Assembly (NCBI GenBank): GCA_947472735.1
Contig: CANJBY010000005.1
Location: forward strand, 1-64,000
DNA: 64,000 nt
Source: Sphingomonadaceae bacterium
GTDB lineage: Bacteria > Pseudomonadota > Alphaproteobacteria > Sphingomonadales > Sphingomonadaceae
Direction of reading: 5' to 3'
Positions 29,231-38,042 of this stretch are shown in pieces (within the stretch, counting starts at the first letter, position 1; each line of letters opens with the position of its first letter). Under the pieces are notes generated by a model. The model did no database searches. It was not told the DNA's origin and saw only the letters and a list, made by a program, of their open reading frames with translations. The position numbers and the translations under genes were made by a program.

Positions 29231-31482
29231 ACGACATGTCGGGCAAGCCCCAGTATCGCGTGGTCGGCACGCGCCCCGTCCGTCCGGACGGAATCGACAA
29301 GGTCACCGGCAAGGCGGTGTTCAGCGCTGACCATTTCGTTGCGGGCATGATCTATGGCGCGATCCTGCGCAGCCCGCACGCCCATGCGCGGATCCGCTCG
29401 ATCGACACCAGCAAGGCCGCCGCATTGCCTGGGGTCAAGGCAGTCGTGACCGGCGCTGATTTCCCGGCGCTGAAATCGATGGAAGTCGATTTGGGCGAGG
29501 GCGGCGGCGATATCGTCGACATGTCGGTCAACTGCATGGCGCGCGACAAGGTGTTTTACGACGGGCACGCCGTTGCTGCGGTCGCAGCCACCTCCGCGAG
29601 CATCGCCGCCGAAGCGCTGGAGCTGATCACGGTCGATTACGAAGTGCTGCCGCATGTAACCGACCTCGCCGCCGCCATGGCGGACGACGCGCCGGTGCTG
29701 CACGCCAGAATGCGCACCAAGGGGCTCGATACGCCCAGCGACAAGCCGACCAACGTCTCGATGCGCTTCGTCATGGAAAAGGGCGATGTCGCCGCCGGGC
29801 TTGCCCGTGCCAAAGTGGTGGCTCGCGGGAGTTTCTCCTCGGCACCGGTGCATCAGGGGTACCTGGAACCGCAGGCCTGCACCGTTGCGTACAATTCGGA
29901 CGGCCAGGTGCAGATCTGGGCCTCGAGCCAGGGCGCCTTCATGATCCGCACGGTGACGGCACAAGTGCTCAACCTGCCTATCGCGGATATTCGCGTGACT
30001 CCGCTCGAAATTGGTGGAGGTTTCGGAGGCAAGACGGTGATTTACCTCGAACCTGTTGCTGTTCTGCTGTCCAAGAAGTCGGGTCGCCCGGTACGCCTGG
30101 CGATGAGCCGGTCGGACGTGTTCCGCGCCACCGGACCTGCTCCGGGCACGATCTGTGACGTCGCTATTGGCTGCGACGAGAACGGGATCATCACCGGCGC
30201 GGAAGTCACCTTCAGTGGCTCGGCCGGTGCTTTTCCCGGCTCGGGCACGCATCCGGCCGCGGTCTGCTCGCTGGCGCCATACAAGATCCCGGACTACCGG
30301 ATCGTCGGGCATGACGTCGTCACGAACATGGCCTGCACCGCCGCTTACCGATCGCCCGGTGCGCCGCCGATCATCTTCGCGGTTGAATCGATCGTCGACG
30401 AACTGGCCGGCAAGCTGGGGATGGACCCAATCGACCTGCGCCTGCGCAACGCCATCCAGGAAGGCGATCCTTCGCCGTCCGGCGTTCCCTTCGGGCCGAT
30501 CGGGCTCAAGGAAATGCTTGAGGCTGCCAAGGTCCACCCGCACTGGTCCGAACCGCTGGAAGCGAACCAGGGTCGGGGCATTGCGGCAGGATACTGGCCC
30601 AACTTCGGTGGCCAGTCCACCGCGTCAGTCAGCCTGACCGACGATGGCACGGTCATTGTCACCACCGGCAGCCCGGACATCGGCGGATCGCGCGCCTCGA
30701 TGGCGATGATGGCGGCCGAAGTGATCGGTCTGCCTTATGATAGCGTGCGGGCCACCGTCGCCGATACCTCCTCGATCGGCTATTCGATGCTTACCGGCGG
30801 CAGCCGCACCACTTTCGCCACCGGCAAGGCCGTGGTCGAAGCTACGGAAAAGGTCGTCGACGGACTTAAGGCCCGCGCAGCCTCGATCTGGGGTGTCGAT
30901 GCTGGCGCCGTTGAATGGGCAGGCGGGGAAGCGCGCTGCACCGCTCAAGACAAGGAAGGCACGCTCTCGGTTCGCGAACTGTGCGGCAAGGGCGGACCGA
31001 TTTCGGCCGAAGCGACTGTCAATCCGCCGGATCCCGGCCCGGGCATCGCAGTGCAGATCGTCGATGTAGAGGTCGATCCCGACACCGGCACTGTCACTGT
31101 GCTGCGTGTCACCGCGCTGCAGGACGTCGGCCGGGCGATCCACCCCTCCTATGTCGAAGGGCAGATGCAAGGCGGCGTGGTGCAAGGCATCGGCTGGGCG
31201 CTAAACGAAGGCTACGTCTTCAACGCCAAGGGCCAGCTCGATAACGCGGGCTTCCTCGATTACCGCATTCCGGTCGCATCGGATCTGCCGATGATCTCGA
31301 CCGTGATGATCGAGGTACCCTGGCCAAGCCATCCGTTTGGCGTGAAGGGCGTGGGCGAAGCTCCGATCTGCCCCCCGATGGGCGCGGTTGCAAATGCGGT
31401 CAGTGCGGCCACGGGCGTGCGCATGCACCACTTGCCGATGTCTCCCGATCGCATCCTCACGGAAGTAGCGGCGGCGCAGTGA
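29227..31482 (+). CDS. Molybdenum hydroxylase, molybdopterin-binding large subunit
   Basis: A 751-residue catalytic subunit of the xanthine dehydrogenase/aldehyde oxidase family. Seen are G-G-G-F-G-G-K, the substrate loop A-Y-R-S-P-G-A-P-P and the active-site Glu in G-V-G-E-A-P. The loop is neither the A-Y-R-C-S-F-R of true CO dehydrogenase nor A-Y-R-G-A-G-R of form II, so it is not a CO oxidiser. The family hydroxylates an aromatic heterocycle, aldehyde or acyl-CoA using water. An acyl-CoA synthetase at the operon end hints at a carboxylic acid or CoA-ester substrate; this is inference. Confidence 0.9.
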   Translation: MNDMSGKPQYRVVGTRPVRPDGIDKVTGKAVFSADHFVAGMIYGAILRSPHAHARIRSIDTSKAAALPGVKAVVTGADFPALKSMEVDLGEGGGDIVDMSVNCMARDKVFYDGHAVAAVAATSASIAAEALELITVDYEVLPHVTDLAAAMADDAPVLHARMRTKGLDTPSDKPTNVSMRFVMEKGDVAAGLARAKVVARGSFSSAPVHQGYLEPQACTVAYNSDGQVQIWASSQGAFMIRTVTAQVLNLPIADIRVTPLEIGGGFGGKTVIYLEPVAVLLSKKSGRPVRLAMSRSDVFRATGPAPGTICDVAIGCDENGIITGAEVTFSGSAGAFPGSGTHPAAVCSLAPYKIPDYRIVGHDVVTNMACTAAYRSPGAPPIIFAVESIVDELAGKLGMDPIDLRLRNAIQEGDPSPSGVPFGPIGLKEMLEAAKVHPHWSEPLEANQGRGIAAGYWPNFGGQSTASVSLTDDGTVIVTTGSPDIGGSRASMAMMAAEVIGLPYDSVRATVADTSSIGYSMLTGGSRTTFATGKAVVEATEKVVDGLKARAASIWGVDAGAVEWAGGEARCTAQDKEGTLSVRELCGKGGPISAEATVNPPDPGPGIAVQIVDVEVDPDTGTVTVLRVTALQDVGRAIHPSYVEGQMQGGVVQGIGWALNEGYVFNAKGQLDNAGFLDYRIPVASDLPMISTVMIEVPWPSHPFGVKGVGEAPICPPMGAVANAVSAATGVRMHHLPMSPDRILTEVAAAQ

Positions 31483-31498
31483 GCAGGGTTGTGCGCTG

Positions 31499-31744
31499 AT
31501 GGCGCGGGTGATCGTCACCCCGTCCTTCGCGCGCGAGCATCTCGGCGCGATCGAAGAATTCGAGCTGGAAGCGGGCAACCTCTTCCAGCTCGTTGCCGCG
31601 CTTGAACAGCGCTTTCCCGGCTTCGAGAGCTTTGCCCGAATCCGCACCACCTTCGCGGTGGACGGTACCGTGGTGAACGACTGGAGCACACCCTTGACCG
31701 CCGATAGCGAAGTGCTGCTGGTCCCCCGGATCGGCGGAGGCTGA
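31499..31744 (+). CDS. MoaD/ThiS-like ubiquitin-fold sulfur carrier
   Basis: An 81-residue beta-grasp protein. It ends in R-I-G-G-G, with a Gly-Gly as needed for C-terminal thiocarboxylation, preceded by the typical late strand E-V-L-L-V-P. It begins 16 bases after the large hydroxylase subunit. MoaD supplies sulfur for molybdopterin synthesis. A private copy in the operon may support cofactor assembly for this enzyme. The usual C-terminus is exactly Gly-Gly; here a third Gly follows the isoleucine, which may require trimming or use another partner. Confidence 0.78.
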   Translation: MARVIVTPSFAREHLGAIEEFELEAGNLFQLVAALEQRFPGFESFARIRTTFAVDGTVVNDWSTPLTADSEVLLVPRIGGG

Positions 31745-31783
31745 TCCCTTGAATTCCCATCCACGGAGCGGCAAGCGCCGGAT

Positions 31784-33289
31784 ATGAGCACCAACGCCAA
31801 CATTGCAGCGCAGTTCCTCGCCGTCGCCGCGGAGCAGGGCAGCAAGCCCTTCCTGATCGAACATGGGGAAACCGTGCTGACTTTCGCCGATCTGGAATCC
31901 CGGACCGGCCGTCTGGCTGCGCGGCTCCAGACGCTGGGCGGCAAGCCCGGTGAGCGGATCGTGGTGCAGATCGACAAGTCGCCCGATAACGTGTTGCTCT
32001 ACCTTGCCGCACTACGGCTCGGGATTATCTACGTGCCGCTCAATACTGCCTACACGGCTGCGGAACTGGCCTATTTCATCGGCGACGCGGAGCCAGTGGT
32101 CGTCGTATGCCGACCAGGCGACGAGCTTTCGGTCCGCGAACTGGCCGGCGCCGCGCGCGTGGTGACACTGGGCCCCGCTGGCGATGGATCGCTGTTCGAC
32201 TCCATCCCCGAGAATCCGGCACCTGTCGCTCACTGCGGCGCGGACGAACTGGCGGTAATCCTCTATACTTCCGGCACCACTGGTCGCTCGAAAGGCGCCA
32301 TGCTCAGTCACGGGAACCTCGCCAGCAATGCCCTGACGCTGAAGGACTACTGGCGCTGGTCGAGCGACGATGTGCTGATCCATATCCTGCCGATCTACCA
32401 CGTCCACGGCCTGTTCGTGGCGCTCCATGGCGCGCTGCTGGCCGGCGCAACCATGCTGTTCCACCGAGGCTTCGATCCCGCGCAAGTGATTGCTGAATTT
32501 GCCAGTGCTACCGTTTTGATGGGGGTGCCGACGCATTACACCCGGCTCACGGCCACAGATCACCTGACGCCTGAGGCCTGCCGCTCCATGCGCTTGTTCG
32601 TCTCCGGCTCGGCGCCTCTGTTGGCCGAGGCGCACCAGCGCTTCGAAGAGAAGACTGGTCACCGCATCCTCGAACGCTACGGCATGACCGAGACCGGCAT
32701 GATCTGCTCCAATCCCTATCATGCCGAGCGGGTTGCCGGAACCGTCGGCTATGCTCTCCCGGGAGAGGAAGTGCGTATCTGCGATGAGCAGGGTAGCGCG
32801 GTGAAGCAAGGCGAGCCCGGCGTGCTCGAAGTGTGCGGACCGAATGTTTTCAAAGGGTACTGGCGCAATCCCGAGAAAACGTCCGAAGATATTCGAGCGG
32901 ACGGATTTTTCATCACCGGTGACATCGCAACCATGGCTGCTGACGGCCGGGTGACGCTGGTCGGCCGGGCTAAGGACTTGATCATTTCGGGGGGTCTCAA
33001 CATCTACCCCAAAGAGATCGAGGAAGCGATCGACGCGCTTCCCGGCGTAGACGAATCCGCCGTGATCGGCCTGCCAGACGCCGATTTCGGAGAGGCGGTG
33101 GTGGCCATCGTCGCCCACCAGAAGGGCGCGGACGTTCAGGAGGAAGCCGTCAAGACGGCCTTGCAAGACCAGCTCGCGCGATTCAAGCAGCCGCGCCGGG
33201 TGGTGGTGGTCGAGAGCCTGCCGCGCAATGCCATGGGCAAAGTCCAGAAGGCAGCATTGCGGCAGGAATACGCCCGATTGCTGGACTAG
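31784..33289 (+). CDS. AMP-forming acyl-CoA synthetase (malonyl-CoA synthetase-like)
   Basis: A 501-residue ANL-superfamily ligase. The ATP loop is Y-T-S-G-T-T-G-R-S-K-G, the A5 motif Y-G-M-T-E-T-G, the hinge G-R-A-K-D-L-I-I, and the C-terminal catalytic Lys in P-R-N-A-M-G-K-V-Q-K. Overall it reads like malonyl-CoA/methylmalonyl-CoA synthetases (MatB), but substrate calls in this family are weak. It ends the molybdenum hydroxylase operon, 39 bases after the MoaD-like gene. Its TAG shares CTAG with the convergent response regulator stop, so there is no room for a terminator between them. Confidence 0.82.
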   Translation: MSTNANIAAQFLAVAAEQGSKPFLIEHGETVLTFADLESRTGRLAARLQTLGGKPGERIVVQIDKSPDNVLLYLAALRLGIIYVPLNTAYTAAELAYFIGDAEPVVVVCRPGDELSVRELAGAARVVTLGPAGDGSLFDSIPENPAPVAHCGADELAVILYTSGTTGRSKGAMLSHGNLASNALTLKDYWRWSSDDVLIHILPIYHVHGLFVALHGALLAGATMLFHRGFDPAQVIAEFASATVLMGVPTHYTRLTATDHLTPEACRSMRLFVSGSAPLLAEAHQRFEEKTGHRILERYGMTETGMICSNPYHAERVAGTVGYALPGEEVRICDEQGSAVKQGEPGVLEVCGPNVFKGYWRNPEKTSEDIRADGFFITGDIATMAADGRVTLVGRAKDLIISGGLNIYPKEIEEAIDALPGVDESAVIGLPDADFGEAVVAIVAHQKGADVQEEAVKTALQDQLARFKQPRRVVVVESLPRNAMGKVQKAALRQEYARLLD

Positions 33290-33987
33290 CCTGCGGCGCG
33301 CCAGTTCTCGACGGCCAAGCCATCGAGCACGTAACCGTAGGACCTTACTGTTCTCAGCGGATCGGGCACGCCGTGGGCTCTCAGCGCCCGACGCAGGCGT
33401 CCGACCCAGACGTCGACCGTCCGCTCATCGAGCGCGGCGGCGTCCTTGCCCAGCACCGTAATCAGCGCTGAGCGGCTGAACACCTGATCCGGATGCTCGA
33501 CGAAGTGTGCGAGCAGGCGAAACTCGGTGGGTCGAAGCGGCACCACGGCCCCCTGCCAACGGGCATGGTGAGCCGCAAGATCGACCGATAGCGCACCGTG
33601 GGAGAGCCGGGGTTTCGCCTTGATCTGCGTACCGCCGCAATAGGTCTTCAGCCGGTCCGCGAGCTTGATGAGGTTGAGCGGTCCGAGCAGATAGTCGTCC
33701 GCGCCGGCACGTAGCGCTCGGCGGCGGACGTCGGAATTGTCTTCATCCAGCACCATCGTGATGTGCAGGTCGGCAAGTTCCGGCAAAGCGCGAAGCTGGC
33801 GGCACATTTCCAAACCCGAGATGGTCGGCAGCAGCCAGTCGATAAAACACAACGAAAGACCTCGCACGCGCTGCTTCGGGATGGTGTCGCCAATCTCGAT
33901 TGCTGTCACGTCCGGCATTACTTCGCCGAGGTCAGCGAGCAGCCCTGGCTGCGTAGATGTCAAAAACAAGGTCAGTTCGTCAGGCAT
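33286..33987 (-). CDS. PhoB/OmpR-type regulator with degenerate receiver
   Basis: A 233-residue regulator. The C-terminal winged helix is standard (L-R-P-T-E-F-R-L-L; D-E-R-T-V-D-V-W-V-G-R-L-R-R-A-L; V-R-S-Y-G-Y-V-L). The receiver keeps the phospho-Asp candidate (F-I-D-W-L-L-P-T-I-S-G) but its first strand (L-T-L-F-L-T-S) lacks the acidic pair that binds Mg, and the conserved Lys before Pro is Gly (Y-L-L-G-P). Phosphorylation may be lost or unusual. No histidine kinase is adjacent. An upstream start at 34014 is possible. A PHO-box-like repeat lies just upstream, suggesting autoregulation. Confidence 0.85.
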   Translation of the reverse strand: MPDELTLFLTSTQPGLLADLGEVMPDVTAIEIGDTIPKQRVRGLSLCFIDWLLPTISGLEMCRQLRALPELADLHITMVLDEDNSDVRRRALRAGADDYLLGPLNLIKLADRLKTYCGGTQIKAKPRLSHGALSVDLAAHHARWQGAVVPLRPTEFRLLAHFVEHPDQVFSRSALITVLGKDAAALDERTVDVWVGRLRRALRAHGVPDPLRTVRSYGYVLDGLAVENWRAAG

Positions 33988-34033
33988 CGAGATCCACGAA
34001 GTTGAACGGGCCACGCCTTATTGCCCGTGTTGC

Positions 34034-34062
34034 ATGACGGTTTTGTGACGGAAAACGGTCAT
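34034..34062 (-). promoter_or_regulatory. PHO-box-like direct repeats
   Basis: On the minus strand the order is ATGACCG, TTTT, CCGTCAC, AAAA, CCGTCAT. The last two 7-mers are direct repeats separated by 4 bases (11-bp period), the exact geometry of PhoB-type boxes (CTGTCAT-N4-CTGTCAT). The first 7-mer is an opposed copy, giving an imperfect palindrome overall. The element sits between the PhoB-like regulator and the TonB receptor genes and could serve either. Confidence 0.55.
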
Positions 34063-34236
34063 TTATCTCTGTGTCACATCAATGACTCACTGGTGTCGGT
34101 TTGTTGTCGGCAAAGAGTCGCGGTGCCGCAATCGGCGGGGCCTAGCCGCCATTTCGGCAGGGGGTCTCCCGGCGAATCGCAAAGGCGATGCCGCATCTCC
34201 CGCTTCGACGACACACCCAATGAGGGACACTAAAAC

Positions 34237-36873
34237 ATGAAACGCTCAGTTTCGACTTTCGCTGCCTCGCTCTCCGCGCTGGCTTTCGCTCAGTGCGCCT
34301 ATGCAGCGACAGCAAACGATTTCGTGACCGTAACCGCATCCGAAATCGCCGTGAACGCCGATGGTGCGGGCGAAGCCCCATCAGATCCCGCAGTGGCGCA
34401 AGGCAACGACAGCGGTCTCACCGACATCGTGGTCACCGCCACCAAGCGCGAGACCAACCTCCAGCGCACCCCGATTTCGATCTCGGTGATGGGCGCAGAC
34501 ACGGTGCGCGAGCGCAAGGTGCAGAGCCTGCTCGACCTGTCCGACGGCGGCGTTCCCAGCTTGCGCGTCGCTACCTTCGAGGCCCGTCAGTCCGCCCTTA
34601 CCATCGGGATCAGGGGCATTGTGCCGCTGGATGCGAACCAGCCCGCGCGCGAGCAGGGCGTCGGCATCTATATCGACGGCGTCTACCTCGGCCGTCAGCA
34701 TGGTCTAAACGCAGCGCTGTTCGATATCGAGCGGATCGAAGTGCTCAAAGGACCCCAGGGTACCCTGTTTGGCCGTAACACCGAGGGCGGTGCCCTTTCG
34801 ATGATCAGCAAGGCCCCGAGCGGCAATTTTAACGGTCGGGTCGAAGGCAGCATCGGTAACCTTGGTTCCTACAATGGCGGGATCCATCTTGACTTGCCTG
34901 AATTCGCCGGCTTCTCGATCAAGCTTGACGGGGTAATCTCTCATCAGGATCCGGTCACGGAAAACCCGATGTCTGGGCAGGCGGGGTGGGGCCTCTACCA
35001 CCGTAAGGGCGGCCGCGTAGCGGTACGTTGGCAGCCGATCGAAGCGATCACCAACGATTTCGCATTCGATATTGCGCACGACGAGAACACGCCGTTCTAC
35101 AGCCAGTTGCTGAACTACAACCCGAACAATTGCCTGAGCGGCGGTACCAATGCCGCGCCGATCGCGATCCCGACCGGCAGTACCTGCGTCACCCCAGGTA
35201 CGGCCTTCACCAGCACTCAGGGGACGATCCGTTCGCTCCTCCCCGGAGTGATTGTCAACGGAACGACGCTGATGCGCACCGCCGATATCGGAGTTCCGCA
35301 GAAGGTCAGCGTCGACAAGACCCACGGATTCACCAACACGTTCAAATGGACGATTGCACCGGAAATCGAACTGCGCTCGATCACCGCCTGGCGCGGTGTC
35401 GATGTGGAGCAGTGGGATAACTCGGGCGGCGCGCATCGCGTGCCGGTGGTTAACCTGACCGCATCGTGCACCGCTACCGCGCCTTGCGCTTTCAGCCGCT
35501 ACAGCCTTGCCGATTTGCGCCAGCGTCAATTCAGCCAGGAACTGCAGGCGGTTGGTTCGATCGGTCCGGTCGACTACGTCGCAGGTCTCTACTACTTCAA
35601 CGAGCACGTCAGCGACGATGCCGCAACGCCAAACTCGATCGGTGCCGTGGCGACGCTGAACAGCGCGAATGCGGTAATCGGGGCCACTTACGTGTCCATT
35701 CCGTTCTGCACCGCCAATACACCTCAGTTTGTGGGCAACGCCGTCAATGGCTGTTCGATAGACCGCGCCTCTGAAGTCTGGTCGAAGAGCTATGCCGCCT
35801 ACGGCCAGTTGACCTGGAACGCGAACGAGGCGCTGCACATCACTGTCGGTGGGCGCTATTCCAAGGACAAGAAGCGAGGCGTCCTGCACTTTTCGCGCAA
35901 CATCAACTACGATACGAACCCGACTGCCGCCGCTGCCGCCGGTTACGTCCCGCTCGACAAGACCTGGGACCGGTTCAACCCGACCGCAACGGTGGCTTAC
36001 GACTTCAGCGACACCTTGCACGGTTATGCCAAGTACAGCACCGGTTACCGCGCCGGCGGCGCCAGTTCGCGCACTTCGGATTATCGGGCTTTCGATCCGG
36101 AAGAAGTGAATAGCTACGAAATTGGCCTGAAGGCGGACTTCTGGGATCGCCGTGCCCGCCTGAACCTTGCTGCCTACACAATGGACCGCAAGAACAGCCA
36201 GGTCGACCTCAGCACGATCCAGCCTACGGCGACCGGCAACTTCAACAATCTCGTCACCTTCAATGCTCCGGGGACTACCAAGATCCGCGGGATCGAAGCG
36301 GACCTGACAGTGAAGCCGGTGGACGGGCTGACACTTGGCCTGTCCTATGCCTACACCTATACCGACGTTCCGCTGGTTCCTGTGACCTATGAGGAATTCA
36401 GCTCCGGGGGCGTGCGTACTGGTAACAAGACCACTGTGCCTCAGAAATTCTATATCGTCTTCACCCCCCGCAACGCGGCCAGCGGCTCGATAGACTACGA
36501 GCTCCCGGCCTTCGCCGAGGCCCGCGTCAAGTTGCACATCGATGCCAACTACGCCCAGGCAACCCAGTCGTTCGATCAGTTCGCGACCAAGGCTGACGGG
36601 TCGTTCATCGTCAATGGGCGCCTCTCGTTGCTCGACATCGGCTTGGGCGGTTCAACCAGCAAGTTGTCGGTAAGCGTGTGGGGACGTAACTTGTTCAACG
36701 AGCAGCACGTCTATCGCCGCGATCCTTCAAACAGCCTGCCGTCAGTGCAGTCGACCGCGGCCACCGGCGTGCCGAACGTGGTCGTAATCGGCAACAATGG
36801 CGGGGTTCTGGGTGACTACGGCAATTTCAACACGCCGCGCACCTTTGGTCTCGAAGCATCGCTTTCGTTCTGA
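34237..36873 (+). CDS. TonB-dependent outer-membrane receptor
   Basis: An 878-residue receptor with a signal peptide (cleavage near A-Y-A-A). A TonB box/plug entrance reads D-I-V-V-T-A-T-K-R-E-T-N-L-Q. The plug includes R-I-E-V-L-K-G-P-Q-G-T-L-F-G-R-N. The barrel continues to a C-terminal L-E-A-S-L-S-F ending in Phe, as required for outer-membrane insertion. It belongs to the large sphingomonad receptor group whose substrates are rarely known. A strong terminator follows. The next two genes encode paired secreted proteins, perhaps functionally linked. Confidence 0.93.
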   Translation: MKRSVSTFAASLSALAFAQCAYAATANDFVTVTASEIAVNADGAGEAPSDPAVAQGNDSGLTDIVVTATKRETNLQRTPISISVMGADTVRERKVQSLLDLSDGGVPSLRVATFEARQSALTIGIRGIVPLDANQPAREQGVGIYIDGVYLGRQHGLNAALFDIERIEVLKGPQGTLFGRNTEGGALSMISKAPSGNFNGRVEGSIGNLGSYNGGIHLDLPEFAGFSIKLDGVISHQDPVTENPMSGQAGWGLYHRKGGRVAVRWQPIEAITNDFAFDIAHDENTPFYSQLLNYNPNNCLSGGTNAAPIAIPTGSTCVTPGTAFTSTQGTIRSLLPGVIVNGTTLMRTADIGVPQKVSVDKTHGFTNTFKWTIAPEIELRSITAWRGVDVEQWDNSGGAHRVPVVNLTASCTATAPCAFSRYSLADLRQRQFSQELQAVGSIGPVDYVAGLYYFNEHVSDDAATPNSIGAVATLNSANAVIGATYVSIPFCTANTPQFVGNAVNGCSIDRASEVWSKSYAAYGQLTWNANEALHITVGGRYSKDKKRGVLHFSRNINYDTNPTAAAAAGYVPLDKTWDRFNPTATVAYDFSDTLHGYAKYSTGYRAGGASSRTSDYRAFDPEEVNSYEIGLKADFWDRRARLNLAAYTMDRKNSQVDLSTIQPTATGNFNNLVTFNAPGTTKIRGIEADLTVKPVDGLTLGLSYAYTYTDVPLVPVTYEEFSSGGVRTGNKTTVPQKFYIVFTPRNAASGSIDYELPAFAEARVKLHIDANYAQATQSFDQFATKADGSFIVNGRLSLLDIGLGGSTSKLSVSVWGRNLFNEQHVYRRDPSNSLPSVQSTAATGVPNVVVIGNNGGVLGDYGNFNTPRTFGLEASLSF

Positions 36874-36900
36874 TCCGTTTTCAAATTGCGACCCGACCTG

Positions 36901-36936
36901 GGGCGGGCGGCAGTCAAGCCGTCCGCCCTTCCTTTT
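36901..36936 (+). terminator. Rho-independent terminator after the TonB receptor
   Basis: An 11-bp stem (36901-36911 with 36918-36928, one G-U type mismatch, loop of 6) followed by TTCCTTTT. It lies 28 bases after the receptor stop, so the following genes probably need their own promoter. Confidence 0.82.
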
Positions 36937-37047
36937 GTCCTCAGCGGAAGAACGAGCCAATTTCCTTATCGCGATAAGTTTTCTCTTGGCAGGTCCGAGC
37001 ACTCCCGCCACACCGTGAACAACAGATCGGACACGCGGGAGTTTGTG

Positions 37048-38031
37048 ATGCGACTGAGACGGATGATCCACAAGGCGTTGTTGTGCCTCGTCCTCACCCT
37101 CCCACATCCGGCGCAGGCTGCCGAGCCTTGCGATCGCAACTGCCTCGAAAGCCACGCCAACGCCTATATTGCCGCCGCGCTGGCACACGATTTGTCGAAG
37201 CTGCCGCTCGCCCCTGACGTCAAGGTCGCAGAGAACAACAGCGCGATCAGACCGGGCGAGGGCTCCTTTGCTACGTTGAGCGGGCAAGGCAAGTATCGCC
37301 ATTATTTCGCCGATCCGGTCACCGGCAGTGTCGGCCTCATCACCACGGTCACCGAGCATGGCGCGAAGGGAATCCTCGATCTCCGGATGCGCGTGGTTGA
37401 TGGCAAGATCGCCGAGATCGAGACGCTGATGATCCGCGACGCTGGCGGGCATGACCGGTACGAGGCGCTGGTTGGTCCCGAGCAGCCATGGCTCGATGTC
37501 ATACCTCCCGAAAAGCGTCTTTCGCGGGCGGAGATGGTCCGCGCGGTGAACCACTACTTCACATCCATGACGCACAATGACGGTCGCGGCGATTACACCT
37601 TCTTCGACGACGAGTGCGACCGGCTCGAGCATGCGCTCAAAACCACCAACGTCCGCCAACGCGAAGCCTATGGTCATTCGAGCGATACCAACTTCAGCTC
37701 GCTGACTTGCGCGCAGCAGCAGGAGACCGGTTTCCTCGGCTTCGTCACCGAGATCCGTAACCGCCGCTTTTTCATCATCGACGAGGAACGGCAGGTGATG
37801 CTCGCGGCTGTTACGCTGGATCACAACGGCACGATCCGCAAGCTGCCGCAAACGAACGGCACCGTCTTCGTCCTGCCGCCCTACTTCAATGTGCCCCGGA
37901 CATTGCAGGTTTACGAGGCCTTCAAACTGCGCGGCGAGAAGCTCTACCGGATCGAGATGACGCTGGTCGAAACGCCCTATGGCAACCGTCCGCCCTGGCA
38001 GGACGGCGCGGACATCACGGTGATCAAGTGA
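37048..38031 (+). CDS. Secreted DUF8021-like protein, copy 1
   Basis: A 327-residue protein with a signal peptide (cleavage near A-Q-A-A). After it come paired Cys (C-D-R-N-C-L), then A-x-x-Y-I-A-A-A-L-A-H-D-L-S-K-L-P-L-A-P and A-E-N-N. It is a distant paralogue of the next gene. The repeated small alpha+beta pattern (L-R-M-R-V-V-D-G-K-I-A-E-I-E) resembles NTF2/SnoaL-like folds. GTG at 37045 and ATG at 37048 both follow a GCGGGAG. Function is unknown; DUF8021 assignment is from memory of the family pattern. Confidence 0.65.
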   Translation: MRLRRMIHKALLCLVLTLPHPAQAAEPCDRNCLESHANAYIAAALAHDLSKLPLAPDVKVAENNSAIRPGEGSFATLSGQGKYRHYFADPVTGSVGLITTVTEHGAKGILDLRMRVVDGKIAEIETLMIRDAGGHDRYEALVGPEQPWLDVIPPEKRLSRAEMVRAVNHYFTSMTHNDGRGDYTFFDDECDRLEHALKTTNVRQREAYGHSSDTNFSSLTCAQQQETGFLGFVTEIRNRRFFIIDEERQVMLAAVTLDHNGTIRKLPQTNGTVFVLPPYFNVPRTLQVYEAFKLRGEKLYRIEMTLVETPYGNRPPWQDGADITVIK

Positions 38032-38042
38032 GGAGCGGGGCA

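Noticed and set aside
29227..31482. Large molybdenum subunit as a CO dehydrogenase
   Set aside because: The loop is A-Y-R-S-P-G-A-P, not the A-Y-R-C-S-F-R of CO-oxidising enzymes.
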